A stretch of DNA of 64,000 nucleotides from Azolla caroliniana (Eukaryota; Polypodiophyta): the NCBI GenBank assembly GCA_043228905.1, contig JBHGNT010000015.1, positions 15,004,001 through 15,068,000 on the forward strand. The letters run 5' to 3'. The notes under the pieces were generated by a model. The model had not been told where the DNA came from. It saw nothing but the letters and a program-made list of their open reading frames with translations, and did no database searches. The translations under genes were made by a program, and so were the position numbers. This document shows, in pieces, positions 10,559 through 21,492 of this stretch. How positions within the stretch are numbered: position 1 is the stretch's first letter; each line of letters begins with the position of its first letter.

Positions 10559-10805
10559 TGTTGAGATACAAGCTCAACATTGGCCACATCAGTTGTGCAA
10601 GCCGAGAACCGGATCGGTTGGGGCCGATCGGTTAGGCCGGACCGGTGCGTAAAACGGGTGCATAAACCAGTACGCAAACCGGTGCATAACGAGAAGCCGT
10701 AGCGGTGCGTAAACCGCGAGTCCGTTGGAAAGATATTCCACGTAGGAATATATTTTGGGAGTTAGCGTAGAGCTCAGTTATGAGCATTGAAGTACGTGTC
10801 AATAC
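10559..10805 (+). repeat. 3' LTR of Copia element A, left part
   Basis: Matches the first half of the 5' LTR (5312 onward), starting TGTTGAGATACAAGC. It is cut at the C1 target AATAC (10801-10805). Confidence 0.9.
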
Positions 10806-11524
10806 TGTTGCACACAGCGCTCGGCCACAACCGAGGAATAGGATCACCTCACAGAAAACAGGAAATATAAAATGCACGAAAACAATAGAGAGAAGAGTAC
10901 ACAGGGTGTTTTACGTGGAAAAACCCTAAATGGGAAAAACCACGGGAGTCCTCAAACTCCAACTATCACTATACACAGAGATGTACAATGGTGAAGCTAC
11001 AAGGCAACAACCTTGAGCTCACTGTCTTCGCCACAGGTGGCGGTAATGCACAGAGGCGTCGACCTCTTCCTCTCTCTCTCTCTCTCTCTCGGCTGCTCTC
11101 ACTTCGCTCTCACGGCTGAAAACATAAAATGAGCAACAACATTTAAACTGTTTGCCCTAAGTCATATTTATACACATATGACTTTCAGGCTATTTACAAA
11201 TATAGCCTCAAGGGCTCTTGGCAAAACATATTCACAAATATGTCCCCGCATCCGGATCTCTCTTCGGGTACATTCGTCATCCGGCTCCGTAGCCAGGGTC
11301 TTCATCATCCGGCTCCGTAGCCGGGGTATTCATCATCCGGCTCCGTAGCCAGGGTCTTCATCATCCGGCTCCGTAACCGGGGTCTTCATCATCCGGCTCC
11401 GTAGCCAGGGTCTTCATCATCCGGCTCCGTAGCCGGGGTATTCATCATCCGGCTCCGTAACCGCAACCGGGCTTGCCGTCATTCATCTCCGGAAATCCCA
11501 TCCGGAGGGACCGAAATCCCAACA
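10806..11524 (-). repeat. 3' LTR of element C1
   Basis: 719 bp, TGTTGCACACAG ... CCCAACA on the plus strand. It holds a CT microsatellite (about 11070-11090) and seven copies of a 28-bp repeat (11281-11463). Confidence 0.93.
11281..11463. repeat. 28-bp minisatellite inside the C1 LTR
   Basis: About 6.5 copies of a 28-bp unit beginning ccggctccgtagcc, at 11281, 11309, 11337, 11365, 11393, 11421 and 11449. They alternate between 'agggtcttcat' and 'ggggtattcat' versions. The same array is in the other LTR at 16112-16294. Confidence 0.9.
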
Positions 11525-11535
11525 AACTCCCCCTT
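11525..11535 (-). other. Polypurine tract of element C1
   Basis: On the minus strand the sequence is GAAGGGGGAGT, directly next to the 3' LTR. This is the usual primer site for plus-strand DNA synthesis. Confidence 0.85.
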
Positions 11536-14500
11536 CACTTCGGCATGGGATGTCTCTCCAATCCGATCCTCTTCCGGCATGCTTCCAGCTTGTCGGGTGT
11601 GAGCACTTTGGTCAGCATATCTGAGCCGTTCTCGTCCGTGTGGATCTTCGTCAGCACGAACTCCTGGTCTTCTATCCTTTCCCGGATCCAGTGATATCTT
11701 CGCTGGATGTGCTTCGTCCGGGAGTGATAGGCCGCGTTCTTCGCAAGGTGGATTGCACTCTGACTGTCGCAGTAGAGTCGGTACTCCTCCTGTCGGATAC
11801 CGAGCTCTCTAATGAAGTCCTTCATCCATATTATTTCCTTGCCGGCTTCAACAGCCGCCATGTACTCCGCCTCCGTGGTTGACAACGCAACCGTCTTCTG
11901 CAGTCTCGACTGCCATGAAACAGCTCCCCCTGCATACGTCATCACATACCCTGATGTGGACCGGCTGGTATCTGCATCAGCCGACATATCCGAATCGGTG
12001 AAGCCGTCGAGTTCGGGCTTGCCGGAGCCGAATCGGAGGCACACGTTTGCCGTGCCCTTCAGGTATCGGAGTATCCACTTGGCCGCGTTCCAATGCTCTT
12101 TGCCGGGATTGCTCATGTACCGGCTCACCACTCCGACTGCATATCCGATGTCCAGTCGGGTACACACCATTGCGTACATCAAGCTCCCGACGGCTGAGGC
12201 ATACGGCACTTTCATCATATCCTCCTTTTCAGCCTTTGTCTTGGGACTTTGCTTGCTGGACAGCTTGCAGTCTGCCGGGAGGGTCGATCCGACCGGTCTT
12301 GCTTCCGACATGTTGAACCGGTGAAGCACCTTCGTCACGTACTTCTCCTGTGACAGCCACAACTGCTTCTTCTTCCGGTCCCGGATGATGTGCATCCCTA
12401 GTATTTGCCTCGCCGGACCCAGGTCCTTCATTGAGAAGGTTCGGTGAAGAGCCTTCTTCAGCATCCGTATCTTGACCTGGTCCCGTCCGACGATCAACAT
12501 GTCGTCCACGTACAGGAGGAGTATAAGAAAGTCTCCTCCTTCGAACTTCTTCACAAACACGCAGTGGTCGGACTGCGTTTTGAGGTACCCTTCGTCGGTC
12601 ATGAAGGAGTCGAACTTCCGGTACCATTGCCGGGGAGCCTGCTTCAGTCCGTAAAGGCTCTTCTTCAACCGGCATACCAGGTGCTCCTTCCCTTTCTTCT
12701 CGAATCCTTCCGGTTGCTGCATGTAGATCTCTTCTTCGAGGTCACCGTGAAGGAATGCCGTCTTCACGTCCATCTGTTCTACCTCGAGGTCCATGCTTGC
12801 CGCTATGCTCAGCACCGTCCGGATGGAGGTCATCTTCACTACCGGGGCAAATATCTCGTCGAAGTCGACGCCCTTCTTCTGCTGAAACCCCTTCACCACG
12901 ATCCTGGCTTTGTATCTCGGGGGGTTTCCGGCATCTCCCGGTTTCAGCTTGAACACCCACTTGTTTCGAAGTGCCCGTTTTCCTTTCGGCAACTCCACAA
13001 GTTCATATGTGTGGTTCTCATGCAGGGAATCCATCTCGTCCTGCATGGCACTCAACCACCTGCGGCTCTGGGTGTCATGTTTTGCTTCTTCAAAGCTCTC
13101 CGGCTCCCCCTCGTCGGTTAGCAGCACGTGCTATGGTTCCGGAAATCTCCGGGGGGCCCTTCTCTCTCTTAGAGGATATCTCCGTTCCGGAGCTTCGATA
13201 ACCGGTTCTTCCGATTCTTCTTCATCCGAATCCATTTCGAGATCGGGGCCGGTTCCGGTATCATTTTCATCTTCTTCGGCCGGTTCTGTTTCTTCACCGT
13301 CTTCGGCCGGATCTTCGAGTGTTAACCGGTCCCTTGCCGGTCGGGACTGCTCCTCGTAGAGTTTATCCTCACCGGTCGACTTGGAGCTCTTCATCTTCTT
13401 CTCCGACTCCCAGTTGGCGAGTGTCTTGTTCTCCATGAAGATGATATCACGACTCCTGAATATCTTCTTGTCGACCGGGTCCCATACTCGGTAGCCGAAC
13501 TCGTCGTCGCCGTAACCGAGGAATATGCATGGCCGGGTCTTTGGATCTAACTTTCCTCTCCGGTCCTTTGCCACATGCACGTATGCGAGACACCCGAACA
13601 CCTTCAGATGCCGGTAGGATACTTCCCTACCGGTCCACACTCTCTGCGGCGTGTCTCCGTCCAAAGGTACTGAGGGTGATCTGTTTATCACGTATGTCGC
13701 CGTCGACATTGCCTCAGCCCAAAACCCCTTGGGTAATTTCGCATGTGCCAGCATACTCCGGACCCTCTCCATTATGGTCCGGTTCATCCTCTCGGCCAGC
13801 CCGTTTAGTTCCGGCGTCTTCGGCACAGTAAACTCGAGCCGGATTCCCTTCGAGCGACAGTACTCCTGGAACTGCCCCCGGTATTCCCCTCCGTTATCCG
13901 CTCGTATCGCTTTCAGCTTCTTGCCGGATTCCCTTTCCACTCTCGCGTGGAGTTCTTTGAAGACGCACAACACTTGGTCCTTTGTCTTCAACGGTGCCGT
14001 CCACAGCTTCCGGCTGTGATCATCAATGAATGTTACGAAGTACTGGGCTCCGCCATGTGACTTCGTTTCTACCTGACACACATCAGTGTGCACCAACTCC
14101 AATGGTGCGCTACGTCTCGTCGGTGGCCTTGAATGGAAGGAGGTTCGGTTCTGCTTACCGGCCAGGCAATCGGTGCACTTCTCCAGGTGCACATGCTTCA
14201 CTGGAATAAGGTTGTCTTCTGCAAGCCTCTTCATCCCCTTCTCACTCATGTGGCATAGTCTCTTGTGCCACAGCTCACCGGCAGTGTCGGCTGCCACATT
14301 CAGCTCTTCCGGACATAACCGGGCATTCATCAGGTACAGCGTGTTGACCTTCCGGGCCCAAGCCACTATCAAGCTCCCTTTGCTGAACTTCATGACACCG
14401 TTCCGGATGCTACCCGTGTAGCCTTCATCGTCTAGCCTCCCGGCCGAAATCAGGTTCAATCGAACCTCCGGAACATGTCGGACATCCTTCAGCAGCATCT

Positions 14501-15608
14501 TGCATCCGGTTGATGTCATCAGCCACACGTCTCCTATGCCGGCAATCCGGCATGTACCTTCATTTCCCATCTGGACACAGCCGTGCTCACCGGCTGTGTA
14601 GGATGAGAAGTATTTCTTCTCCGGGGTCAGGTGGAACGACGCTCCGGAATCGACCACCCAGGTCATCTCTTCACCGGCAAGGTTCAGCTCCGTCTCTTCG
14701 GTAATGAGCATTATCTCTTCTTCACTCGCCGCGAGTGCCGTCGTTCCTTTCCGGTCCTGCCCTCGCCGATCCGGACCTCTCCGGTCCGTGGCTCCCCGGT
14801 ATGCACCGTTTCTCTCCGGTGACTTCTTCGAATCGGTGTCGTCGGCCCCGTTGTCCTTTCGGTAATGCCGACAATTCTTCCGGAAGTGCCCCGGCTTCCC
14901 ACAGTGGAAGCATGTGGGTCTTCCTCTTGACTGCGACCGGGTCCCCGACTTCTCCCGTCTTTGCGGACTCCGGTTCCATTGTCTTCCCCGATCCGATTCG
15001 GTAAGCAGCATCTTCGGATCGGAAACCGGTTCTTTATCTCTCCGACGCGCTTCTTCGTTCAAAATGCTTGTCTTTACCGTTTGTAGAGACAAGTTATCTT
15101 CGGTGCAGGAGGTGCTGAGAGTCACCACCAAGTTCTCCCAGCTTTCCGGCAATGTACACATCAGAATGATGGCTTGCATTGCATCCTCCAACGGGAACTT
15201 GATCGCCGCAAGCTGGTTCACGAATCCCATGAACGTGCTCACGTGTTCCACCATATTCTCGCCGTCCCGGTACTTGAGGTTCACTATCTTCCTCATCAGG
15301 GAGGTCCGGTTCAACGCATTCTTCCTCTCGTAGAGGCCCGACAGCTTCTTCCACATCTCATATGCGTTGGTGTCATTCGCCACATGTTGTAGAATGGTTA
15401 CATAGACATATTGCCGGATCGTCGCTACAGCTTTCCGGTTCAGGAGCTTCCACTCCGACTCTATTACCCCCTTGGGTATCTCGGCATTGTCGATCGGTTC
15501 ATACAGGTCTCGGACGATGAGAAGGTCTTCCATCTTTATCTTCCAGTCAGCGTAGTTCTGTGAGTTCAACACCATCATGCCCGGAGGCCCACTACCGCCG
15601 CCTTCCAT
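11535..15608 (-). CDS. Copia C1 gag-pol polyprotein with one in-frame TAG
   Basis: ATG at 15608-15606 begins MEGGGSGPPGMM. Open frames can be extended upstream into the LTR, but this start lies just inside the primer-binding site and suits Copia gag. Domains in order: gag core; zinc knuckle CFHCGKPGHFRKNC; protease WVVDSGASFHLTP; pre-integrase LWHKRLCHMSEKG; integrase with its DDE residues (HTDVCQVE, DNGGEYRG, LNGLAERMNRT); RT with LLLYVDDMLI; RNase H with DGFTDSDMSADAD and LSTTEAEYMA. The only lesion is TAG at 13131-13133, between integrase and RT. The same frame continues with no shift, and CAG (Gln) is a likely ancestor. Total about 1,357 codons, normal for Copia. All catalytic motifs are kept. 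Confidence 0.93.
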
Positions 15609-15623
15609 TTTCTGTGTTACCGT

Positions 15624-15635
15624 GCTCTGATACCA
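15624..15635 (-). other. Primer-binding site of element C1
   Basis: The minus strand reads TGGTATCAGAGC, the standard initiator tRNA-Met site, three bases after the LTR end. Confidence 0.9.
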
Positions 15636-15638
15636 CTT

Positions 15639-16355
15639 TGTTGCACACAGCGCTCGGCCACAACCGAGGAATAGGATCACCTCACAGAAAACAGGAAATA
15701 TAAAATGCACGAAAACAATAGAGAGAAGAGTACACAGGGTGTTTTACGTGGAAAAACCCTAAATGGGAAAAACCACGGGAGTCCTCAAACTCCAACTATC
15801 ACTATACACAGAGATGTACAATGGTGAAGCTACAAGGCAACAACCTTGAGCTCACTGTCTTCGCCACAGGTGGCGGTAATGCACAGAGGCGTCGACCTCT
15901 TCCTCTCTCTCTCTCTCTCTCGGCTGCTCTCACTTCGCTCTCACGGCTGAAAACATAAAATGAGCAACAACATTTAAACTGTTTGCCCTAAGTCATATTT
16001 ATACACATATGACTTTCAGGCTATTTACAAATATAGCCTCAAGGGCTCTTGGCAAAACATATTCACAAATATGTCCCCGCATCCGGATCTCTCTTCGGGT
16101 ACATTCGTCATCCGGCTCCGTAGCCAGGGTCTTCATCATCCGGCTCCGTAGCCGGGGTATTCATCATCCGGCTCCGTAGCCAGGGTCTTCATCATCCGGC
16201 TCCGTAACCGGGGTCTTCATCATCCGGCTCCGTAGCCAGGGTCTTCATCATCCGGCTCCGTAGCCGGGGTATTCATCATCCGGCTCCGTAACCGCAACCG
16301 GGCTTGCCGTCATTCATCTCCGGAAATCCCATCCGGAGGGACCGAAATCCCAACA
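15639..16355 (-). repeat. 5' LTR of element C1
   Basis: 717 bp and essentially identical to 10806-11524, with the same 28-bp minisatellite (16112-16294). In element orientation a TATAAATA-type motif lies upstream of the CT-rich tract. Confidence 0.93.
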
Positions 16356-16527
16356 AATACTTCTGTCAGTCCGTATGGACTTGTATAAAAGTGCCCACGG
16401 AGCACATCCTATGTATAGATTGAGTATTATTTTGAATCTAGTTTTGTTGTGTGCTCTCTCTCTCTCTCTCTGTCCTAGGTATTTTCTGCGTTCGATTTCC
16501 TATTGCTTCCGCACGCTATTCTTCATA
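16356..16527 (+). repeat. 3' LTR of Copia element A, right part
   Basis: Starts with the C1 target duplication AATAC. It continues the LTR of A through TATAAAA and the CT tract to 'cttccgcacgctattcttcata', where the final CA has become TA. Target duplication GTACA follows at 16528-16532. Confidence 0.88.
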
Positions 16528-17144
16528 GTACAATAGGCCGGTTCGGTGGGAAGGATGCCACGAGCTATCTGGAGGCCTGCCGAGCTGAAATGGTAATGAA
16601 GGACATTCTGGAGGACAGGCGGTTGGCTGGATTCCCTTGGGTGGCAATGTTGGGCATCCACGCGGAGCTGCTCGATGTGCGGGTTGAGTGCCGGAACTGG
16701 GAAGAATTCGAAGGTCAGCTCCTTGAGAAGTACATGCTTGATGACGCACTTCGGCTATCAAAGAGGGACTTCATGGAGTGGCTCGAGACAGGCTCGACAT
16801 CGACCAGCGTGGTCAAAGGCCCATCCGGAGGAGCGGCACTGGAAGAGCTGACGCAGATGGTACGAGACCTCCAGATTGCACAAGCAAGGAGGGATGACAG
16901 TGAGCAGCCTCGCGACCGAAGGCCTCCGGCTGGGCATCGGTGCTTGTGGTGTGATGCGGTCGGTCACATCCAGAAGGACTGCGGGGACTTCGTGGGAGCG
17001 CTCAGGGCTAACGTGGTGTACCTGTGGAACGGGCCGGTGCATGTTAGCAAGACCTGGAGAGCCCTAAAGTTGAACATCATACGCGGAGGAATGAAGCGGC
17101 GGCGCGCCATGCGGAGACCATCCATTACTCAGCGTTGGCAGTAA
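16528..17144 (+). pseudogene. Ty3 element G: gag with zinc knuckle
   Basis: Continues the gag interrupted by element A. The motif IGRFGGKDATSYLEACRAEM comes at the start, then a capsid-like region (WEEFEGQLLEKYML, about 16700) and a nucleocapsid zinc knuckle CLWCDAVGHIQKDC (about 16945-16985). It is open to 17144, where a shift breaks the frame. The N-terminal motif is shared with the gag-only T elements in this window. The type is a divergent Ty3/Gypsy lineage; I give no clade name. Confidence 0.8.
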
Positions 17145-17197
17145 TCCGGGTCGGGAGTGACAAAGGCCGGAGGACGAAGGACTCTGGGTTCTGACCA

Positions 17198-18121
17198 ATG
17201 GTGCTAGAAGGCCTCACGGGCGTGCGGTTGAGGAAGGACGAAGCGGACCACGCGGAAGGGCGGGTCCGGGAGGTCACCGGGTGGGACGACCCGGTCGAGG
17301 AAAAGACCGGCTTCGTGGAAGCCATGTGCCAGGAACTACGAGGTTCTGGTAGAGGACAAGCGTGCGGGAAAAGCAGGAGGGGCCCGACCGGGTTTGGGCT
17401 GAAGCAGAATGACGTCGGTACTTCCGACACATCGGATAAAACAAAGAAAGCCGGTTACTGGTTGAGCACGGAGATAAAAAGAACGACAGACCTACGGAAG
17501 GTCCTTGAGGAACGAATCCTCGACAACAAGGTGGAGATGTCGCTGAGGGAAATGCTTGCGATCGCCAAGAAAGAATTTCATGACTCCATTGTGGACTTGG
17601 TGAAGCAAAAAAGGCTTTCGATGGAGTCGGAGCTGGAGAAGTCGGTGGAGGTGCGAACGACGCACCTAGAAGATATGGCCCTAGAAGACGAGTTGGTGGA
17701 AAGACACTATTTGAAGTTGCACTGGGCAAGAGCCACTACGGAGACCCCGGTTTGGATCGGAGACGACCAAGAGCCGATGCTGGCATTGGTTGACCACAGT
17801 TCGGAGATTAACCTGATGTCTATGGACTTCTACAAGAAGGGCAAGTGGCCGATCAACAACAAGCATGGGTGGAAAATACGAGCGGCGATGCGCGCCACGA
17901 AGGAGCTACACGGGGCCTGCCCACATGTACGGGTAAAAATCGGTGATGTCGAGATTGACCAACACTTCTTCATACATGAGACATTCTCGCATCCGGTGAT
18001 ACTCGGAGAACCATACATTATGGCAACACGCATGGAGACGAAGGTGCTGGATAACAGTTTGACGTGCGCGCGCGTGAAGAGCCAAGATGGGCGACACTCT
18101 GTCCAATTTCTGACAGTGTGA
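17198..18121 (+). pseudogene. Ty3 element G: linker and aspartic protease
   Basis: Open frame of 307 codons. The first two-thirds is a charged linker (VREVTGWDDPVEEKTGF near the start). The protease-like region has ALVDHSSEINLMS at about 17790-17825 and a second strand motif VILGEPYI near 18000. The catalytic D-x-G appears as D-H-S, so the glycine is missing. The frame stops at 18119-18121. It would cut the Gag-Pol precursor in the particle. Confidence 0.7.
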
Positions 18122-18366
18122 CCAAACCATGAGCGCAACCGCGAAACCCTCGGCGGCGAAGAACGAGGGGATTTTTAGAGAGGGCTATCAAGGCGTGGGG
18201 CCGCGATAGTCCTGACACCCTGGAAAAACCCCACAAGTGTACCATAAGAAGGAAACCCTGTACTATAGATAGGAAATTTTGGTTCTCCAACAACGGAGGG
18301 TACACGATAACCGGCATTAGCGCTCAGGAGAAGAAACGTGCGGAGGGACGTCTTAGGGCATGCGGA
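18122..18366 (+). other. Element G spacer before RT, degraded
   Basis: No open frame. It lies between the protease and the N2 insertion and ends at the flank gcgga. RT-side sequence of the same element resumes at 21493. Confidence 0.5.
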
Positions 18367-18697
18367 TGTTACCCGTAGGAGTTGTACGGGGCGGCATAAG
18401 GGTAAAACACGTTGAAGGGGTTGTTTGGTATGTGTAATATGTATATGAGTGTGTGTGAGCACATGCACAAATATGTGCATGTGACAAGAGTGTAACGGTC
18501 GTCTCTTTTGTAACGGTTATTATTTACCGTTACATTTTGTATTATATAAACCCCTTATGGGGCATGTAATGAAGATAGCTTTTTCCCCTCATTTTTGGTG
18601 TCATCTTGTATTCTCACTCTCCTTAGCTCTCTCTATTGTAATCCCCTTGGGAGGAGGGTTGAAGCCATTCTAGGCTTCACCCCCCACCCCAACAACA
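18367..18697 (+). repeat. 5' LTR of element N2
   Basis: 331 bp, TGTTACCCGTAGG ... CCCCAACAACA. It contains TATA-like 'tatataaacccctta' and CT-rich sequence, and aligns along its whole length with 21149-21492. Confidence 0.85.
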
Positions 18698-18965
18698 CTT
18701 GTGGCATGCCCAGTGGGACAACCCTCCCTTGAGAAGAAGTCACGTCTCCATTCCTCACTCTCGCTTTCCGTCACTAGTTTCTCACTCTCCCTCCTTGTGT
18801 GCTTGTAAGTATGTCTATTGTGTGTTGAGAGTTGTGTGTGCGTGTGTGATGAGAGACACAGAGCTCAAGTTTTTGCTCCATTGATTTGAAGCAAGGAAGG
18901 ATGCTTATAAAAGTATGTGTCTGGTTCTTGAAAAAAAGAAGCTTTAAATAATATACATCATTCTT

Positions 18966-18967
<2 letters not shown>

Positions 18968-19010
<43 letters not shown>
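18968..19010. repeat. (CT)n microsatellite
   Basis: Uninterrupted CT dinucleotides inside element N2. Confidence 0.95.
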
Positions 19011-19012
<2 letters not shown>

Positions 19013-20384
19013 GATTTCTGCAGAATTTCTTGATGAGAACGACTCCTCCCCAACATTCTCCTATCCTCTGCAACAAGATTGATTACTTTGTGGCTTGGCT
19101 ATATTTTGGTAGAGAAAAAACTCTACAAAAATGGAGGTTCAGCACGAAAGCAAGCCAAGAAGCATGAGAAGCACTAGAAAGACTAGAAGCACTCATTTTT
19201 CATCATCAACCCCGCCAGTTCAAAGAGGAAGAAGATGCATCAAAATTATTTGATCCCTCTGATCCTTACTGCTCGGCAAATCGGATGGTCTTAAAGGATT
19301 CCTAACTAATCTTGATGCTCTTGCAATGGACTTGCTTTGAAGAAATCGGAGGCTCCATTAAAAGACTTGCTTTTCTTCCTCTTCGGAAAGCCTCTCGGTG
19401 GAGGCATATGCCTTCTCATCCATCTCATGGAATCAACAAGTCTGGCTACAAAAGCAGAGCAACAGACTTCGCATTCTCCCATCGGTAATGATAAAGATTG
19501 AGTTTCTTCTTGAGGGGCATCAAGGGGAATTTCGATCTCTCTCGATGGGATGCTTCTCCTCTCTCCAATGTGTAAGATCTCCGATTCGATGAAGCCATCA
19601 TGGCCACTCATCCAACTGTTGAACCTCATCACTCTGTTTGGTCAAACATGACCTGTCGAGGCAACCAAAGACGACGGAGACAGCCGGACACGGCCAACCG
19701 GCGAATATCGGTTGCCGAACAAATAAAGGCCGACAATTGGCTTGACAACTAGCTGGACAGATGTCCGACAACCGGCCCAGTAGACGTCCAACAGTTGGCC
19801 GGCGGACAGGCGGTCCGACTGTTGACCGGACAGACTATTGGTAGACGATGATCGCCAGACACGGAGACGACAGAGCCAGCCAGCCGACCAGAGTGGATGA
19901 CCGGCAGATGGTGACGGCCAGTGGACCAAAATGGCCAGGTTGAGGGATGGTGATGGCCACGGACATAGACGTCCGACAGCCAGCCGCCGTACAGGGACAG
20001 CCGCATAGAGCCGGTTGGACAGACGCATTGACAAGTAGCCAAGCAGCTGGCGGATGACACCGACAGAAACAATCGGATGGCCGGCGGACAGAGTGACGAC
20101 CGACGAACAGACAAGCGAACAGACAAAGATAGCGGCGAGAGAAAGAAGAGAAGCAGAGAAATCAAAATAGGACAAGAAAATAAAATAAAATAAAAAGAAG
20201 ACAGAGACAAACAAGTGAAGGTGCACACATAGTTATGGCGAGGTGGACACATCACTATGGAAAGCAATCCCTCTTCTCACAGATAATATGGAAGCCAAGA
20301 GAGCAAAAGAGATGGTCGGGGACACGAGAGACTCGGCCTAGCACAAAGGAGCGGAGATGGCCGATGTTGCTAGAGATGCCTGAT

Positions 20385-20690
20385 CAAGAGCATGCCAGAG
20401 ACGCGTGGCCGAAACGCGCGGACCAGAATATGGCCGAGATGCACGGCCGAGAAGTACAACCAAGACGCGTGGCCGAGAGCACCGCCGAGATGCGTGGCCG
20501 AGAGGACGATCGAGACGCACAGCCGAGAATACGGCCGAGACACGTGGTCGAGAGTACGGCCGAGAAGCGCGGTCGAGACACATGATCGAAAAGACGGCTG
20601 AGACATGTAGTCGAGAGTGCGGCACCGAAGCACGACCGAGAAGCATGATTGAGACTCGCACTTGAGAGTACGGCTGAGTGACAACCGCGA
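20385..20690. repeat. 25-bp GC-rich minisatellite in N2
   Basis: About a dozen diverged copies of a roughly 25-bp unit of type 'ccgagacacgtggtcgagagtacgg', itself built from two related halves. It sits in an A/T-rich surround. Confidence 0.8.
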
Positions 20691-21148
20691 AGACAGCCAA
20701 GCAAAAGACGAAGAGATAAGAAGAAAGAGAAGAGGGGTATGAAGAGAAAATTTCAAAATTTGGAGGGTAGAATACAAAATTTTGAATATTAAAGGGCAAA
20801 AAATAAAATTTCAAAAAACTTGAGGGTAAAAATTTTAGAGACCAAGGGTACAAAATACAAAGCTCAATTCACATGATGAAACCGAAAAATACACATACAT
20901 GTGACAGAATCATGAAAGGCCCATGCCGCAATGGAGGAGCCAATTAGTGTGTGATCCAATTGAGCGACATGCTGACGGAACGAGAAGGTTCGAGTCAAGC
21001 AATGCTCCGATCGAAGTTATCGATCGCAGAGCTATGATCCGGTCAATGGATTTCCGACCGTCGAGACGACCGATGGAGTTCCGGTCGTTTATAGTTGCCA
21101 TGGCCAGTGGGTTCACCATGCAATGCACTGTCCCACAAGCGTGCCATG

Positions 21149-21492
21149 TGTTACCCGTAGGAGTTGTACGGGGTGGCATAAGGGTAAAACACGTTGAAGG
21201 GGTTGTTCGGTATGTGTAATATGTATATGAGTGTGTGAGGATGAGTATGTGTGAGCACATGCACAATTATATGCATGTGACAAGAGTGTAACGGTCGTCT
21301 CTTTTGTGATGGTTATTATTTACCGTTACATTTTGTTTTATATAAACCCCTTATGGGGCATGTAATGAAGATAGCTTTTTCCCCTCATTTTTGGTGTCAT
21401 CTTGTATTCTCACTTTCCTTAGCTCTCTCTATTGTAATCCCCTTGGGAGGGGGTTGAAGCCATTCTAGGCTTCACCCCCCACCCCAACAACA
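21149..21492 (+). repeat. 3' LTR of element N2
   Basis: 344 bp, TGTTACCCGTAGG ... CCCCAACAACA, the same structure as the 5' LTR. The following flank is acgga, and element G sequence resumes. Confidence 0.85.

Larger units (their letters stand above)
10806..16355 (-). mobile_element. Copia element C1: young, nearly intact
   Basis: A complete minus-strand Copia element bounded by target duplications AATAC (10801-10805 and 16356-16360), inserted in the 3' LTR of element A. LTRs of 719 and 717 bp (10806-11524, 15639-16355) differ, as far as I can align them by eye, only by one CT unit in a microsatellite. The primer-binding site (15624-15635, TGGTATCAGAGC on the minus strand) and polypurine tract (11525-11535) are intact. 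One gag-pol frame of about 1,350 codons has a single in-frame TAG. Near-identical LTRs mean a very recent insertion. Confidence 0.95.
5312..16527 (+). mobile_element. Copia element A (complete, decayed, host of C1)
   Basis: Plus-strand LTR retrotransposon bounded by 5-bp target duplications GTACA (5307-5311 and 16528-16532). Order: 5' LTR, primer-binding site, gag, protease, integrase, RT, RNase H, polypurine tract (about 10544-10558), 3' LTR. The domain order with integrase before RT makes it Copia. The 3' LTR is interrupted by element C1, and the 3' LTR end has drifted from CA to TA. The coding region has several stops and frameshifts, so the element is dead. Without C1 and one copy of its target it would be about 5.7 kb. 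Confidence 0.92.
18367..21492 (+). mobile_element. Non-autonomous LTR element N2 (complete)
   Basis: 3,126 bp, with LTRs at 18367-18697 and 21149-21492, inserted within element G. The flanks gcgga and acgga match at 4 of 5 positions. The 2.45 kb between the LTRs has no recognisable gag or pol. It holds CT repeats (about 18968-19010), GC-rich minisatellite-like stretches (19640-20110, 20385-20690) and a region of A/T runs (20740-20860). The internal ends are near-perfect inverted copies of each other (about 18699-18720 and 21129-21148). It must rely on enzymes from other elements. Confidence 0.82.

Noticed and set aside
11281-11463. Regular 28-bp direct repeats, at first sight like a CRISPR array
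   Set aside because: The repeats are head to tail with no spacers and lie inside a retrotransposon LTR, in identical form in the other LTR.
12444-13121. Plus-strand open frame of 225 codons inside element C1
   Set aside because: Antisense shadow of the RT coding strand, with no recognisable protein pattern.
13131-15710. Start of the C1 protein within the LTR (near 15710)
   Set aside because: The extra N-terminal residues come from LTR and primer-site sequence. ATG 15606-15608 directly precedes the conserved gag start.
18774-19076. Open frame with a long Arg-Glu run
   Set aside because: Produced by the (CT)n microsatellite; not a gene.
20338-20853. Minus-strand open frame of 171 codons in element N2
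   Set aside because: Arises from the 25-bp minisatellite, and N1 gives no support for a conserved protein.
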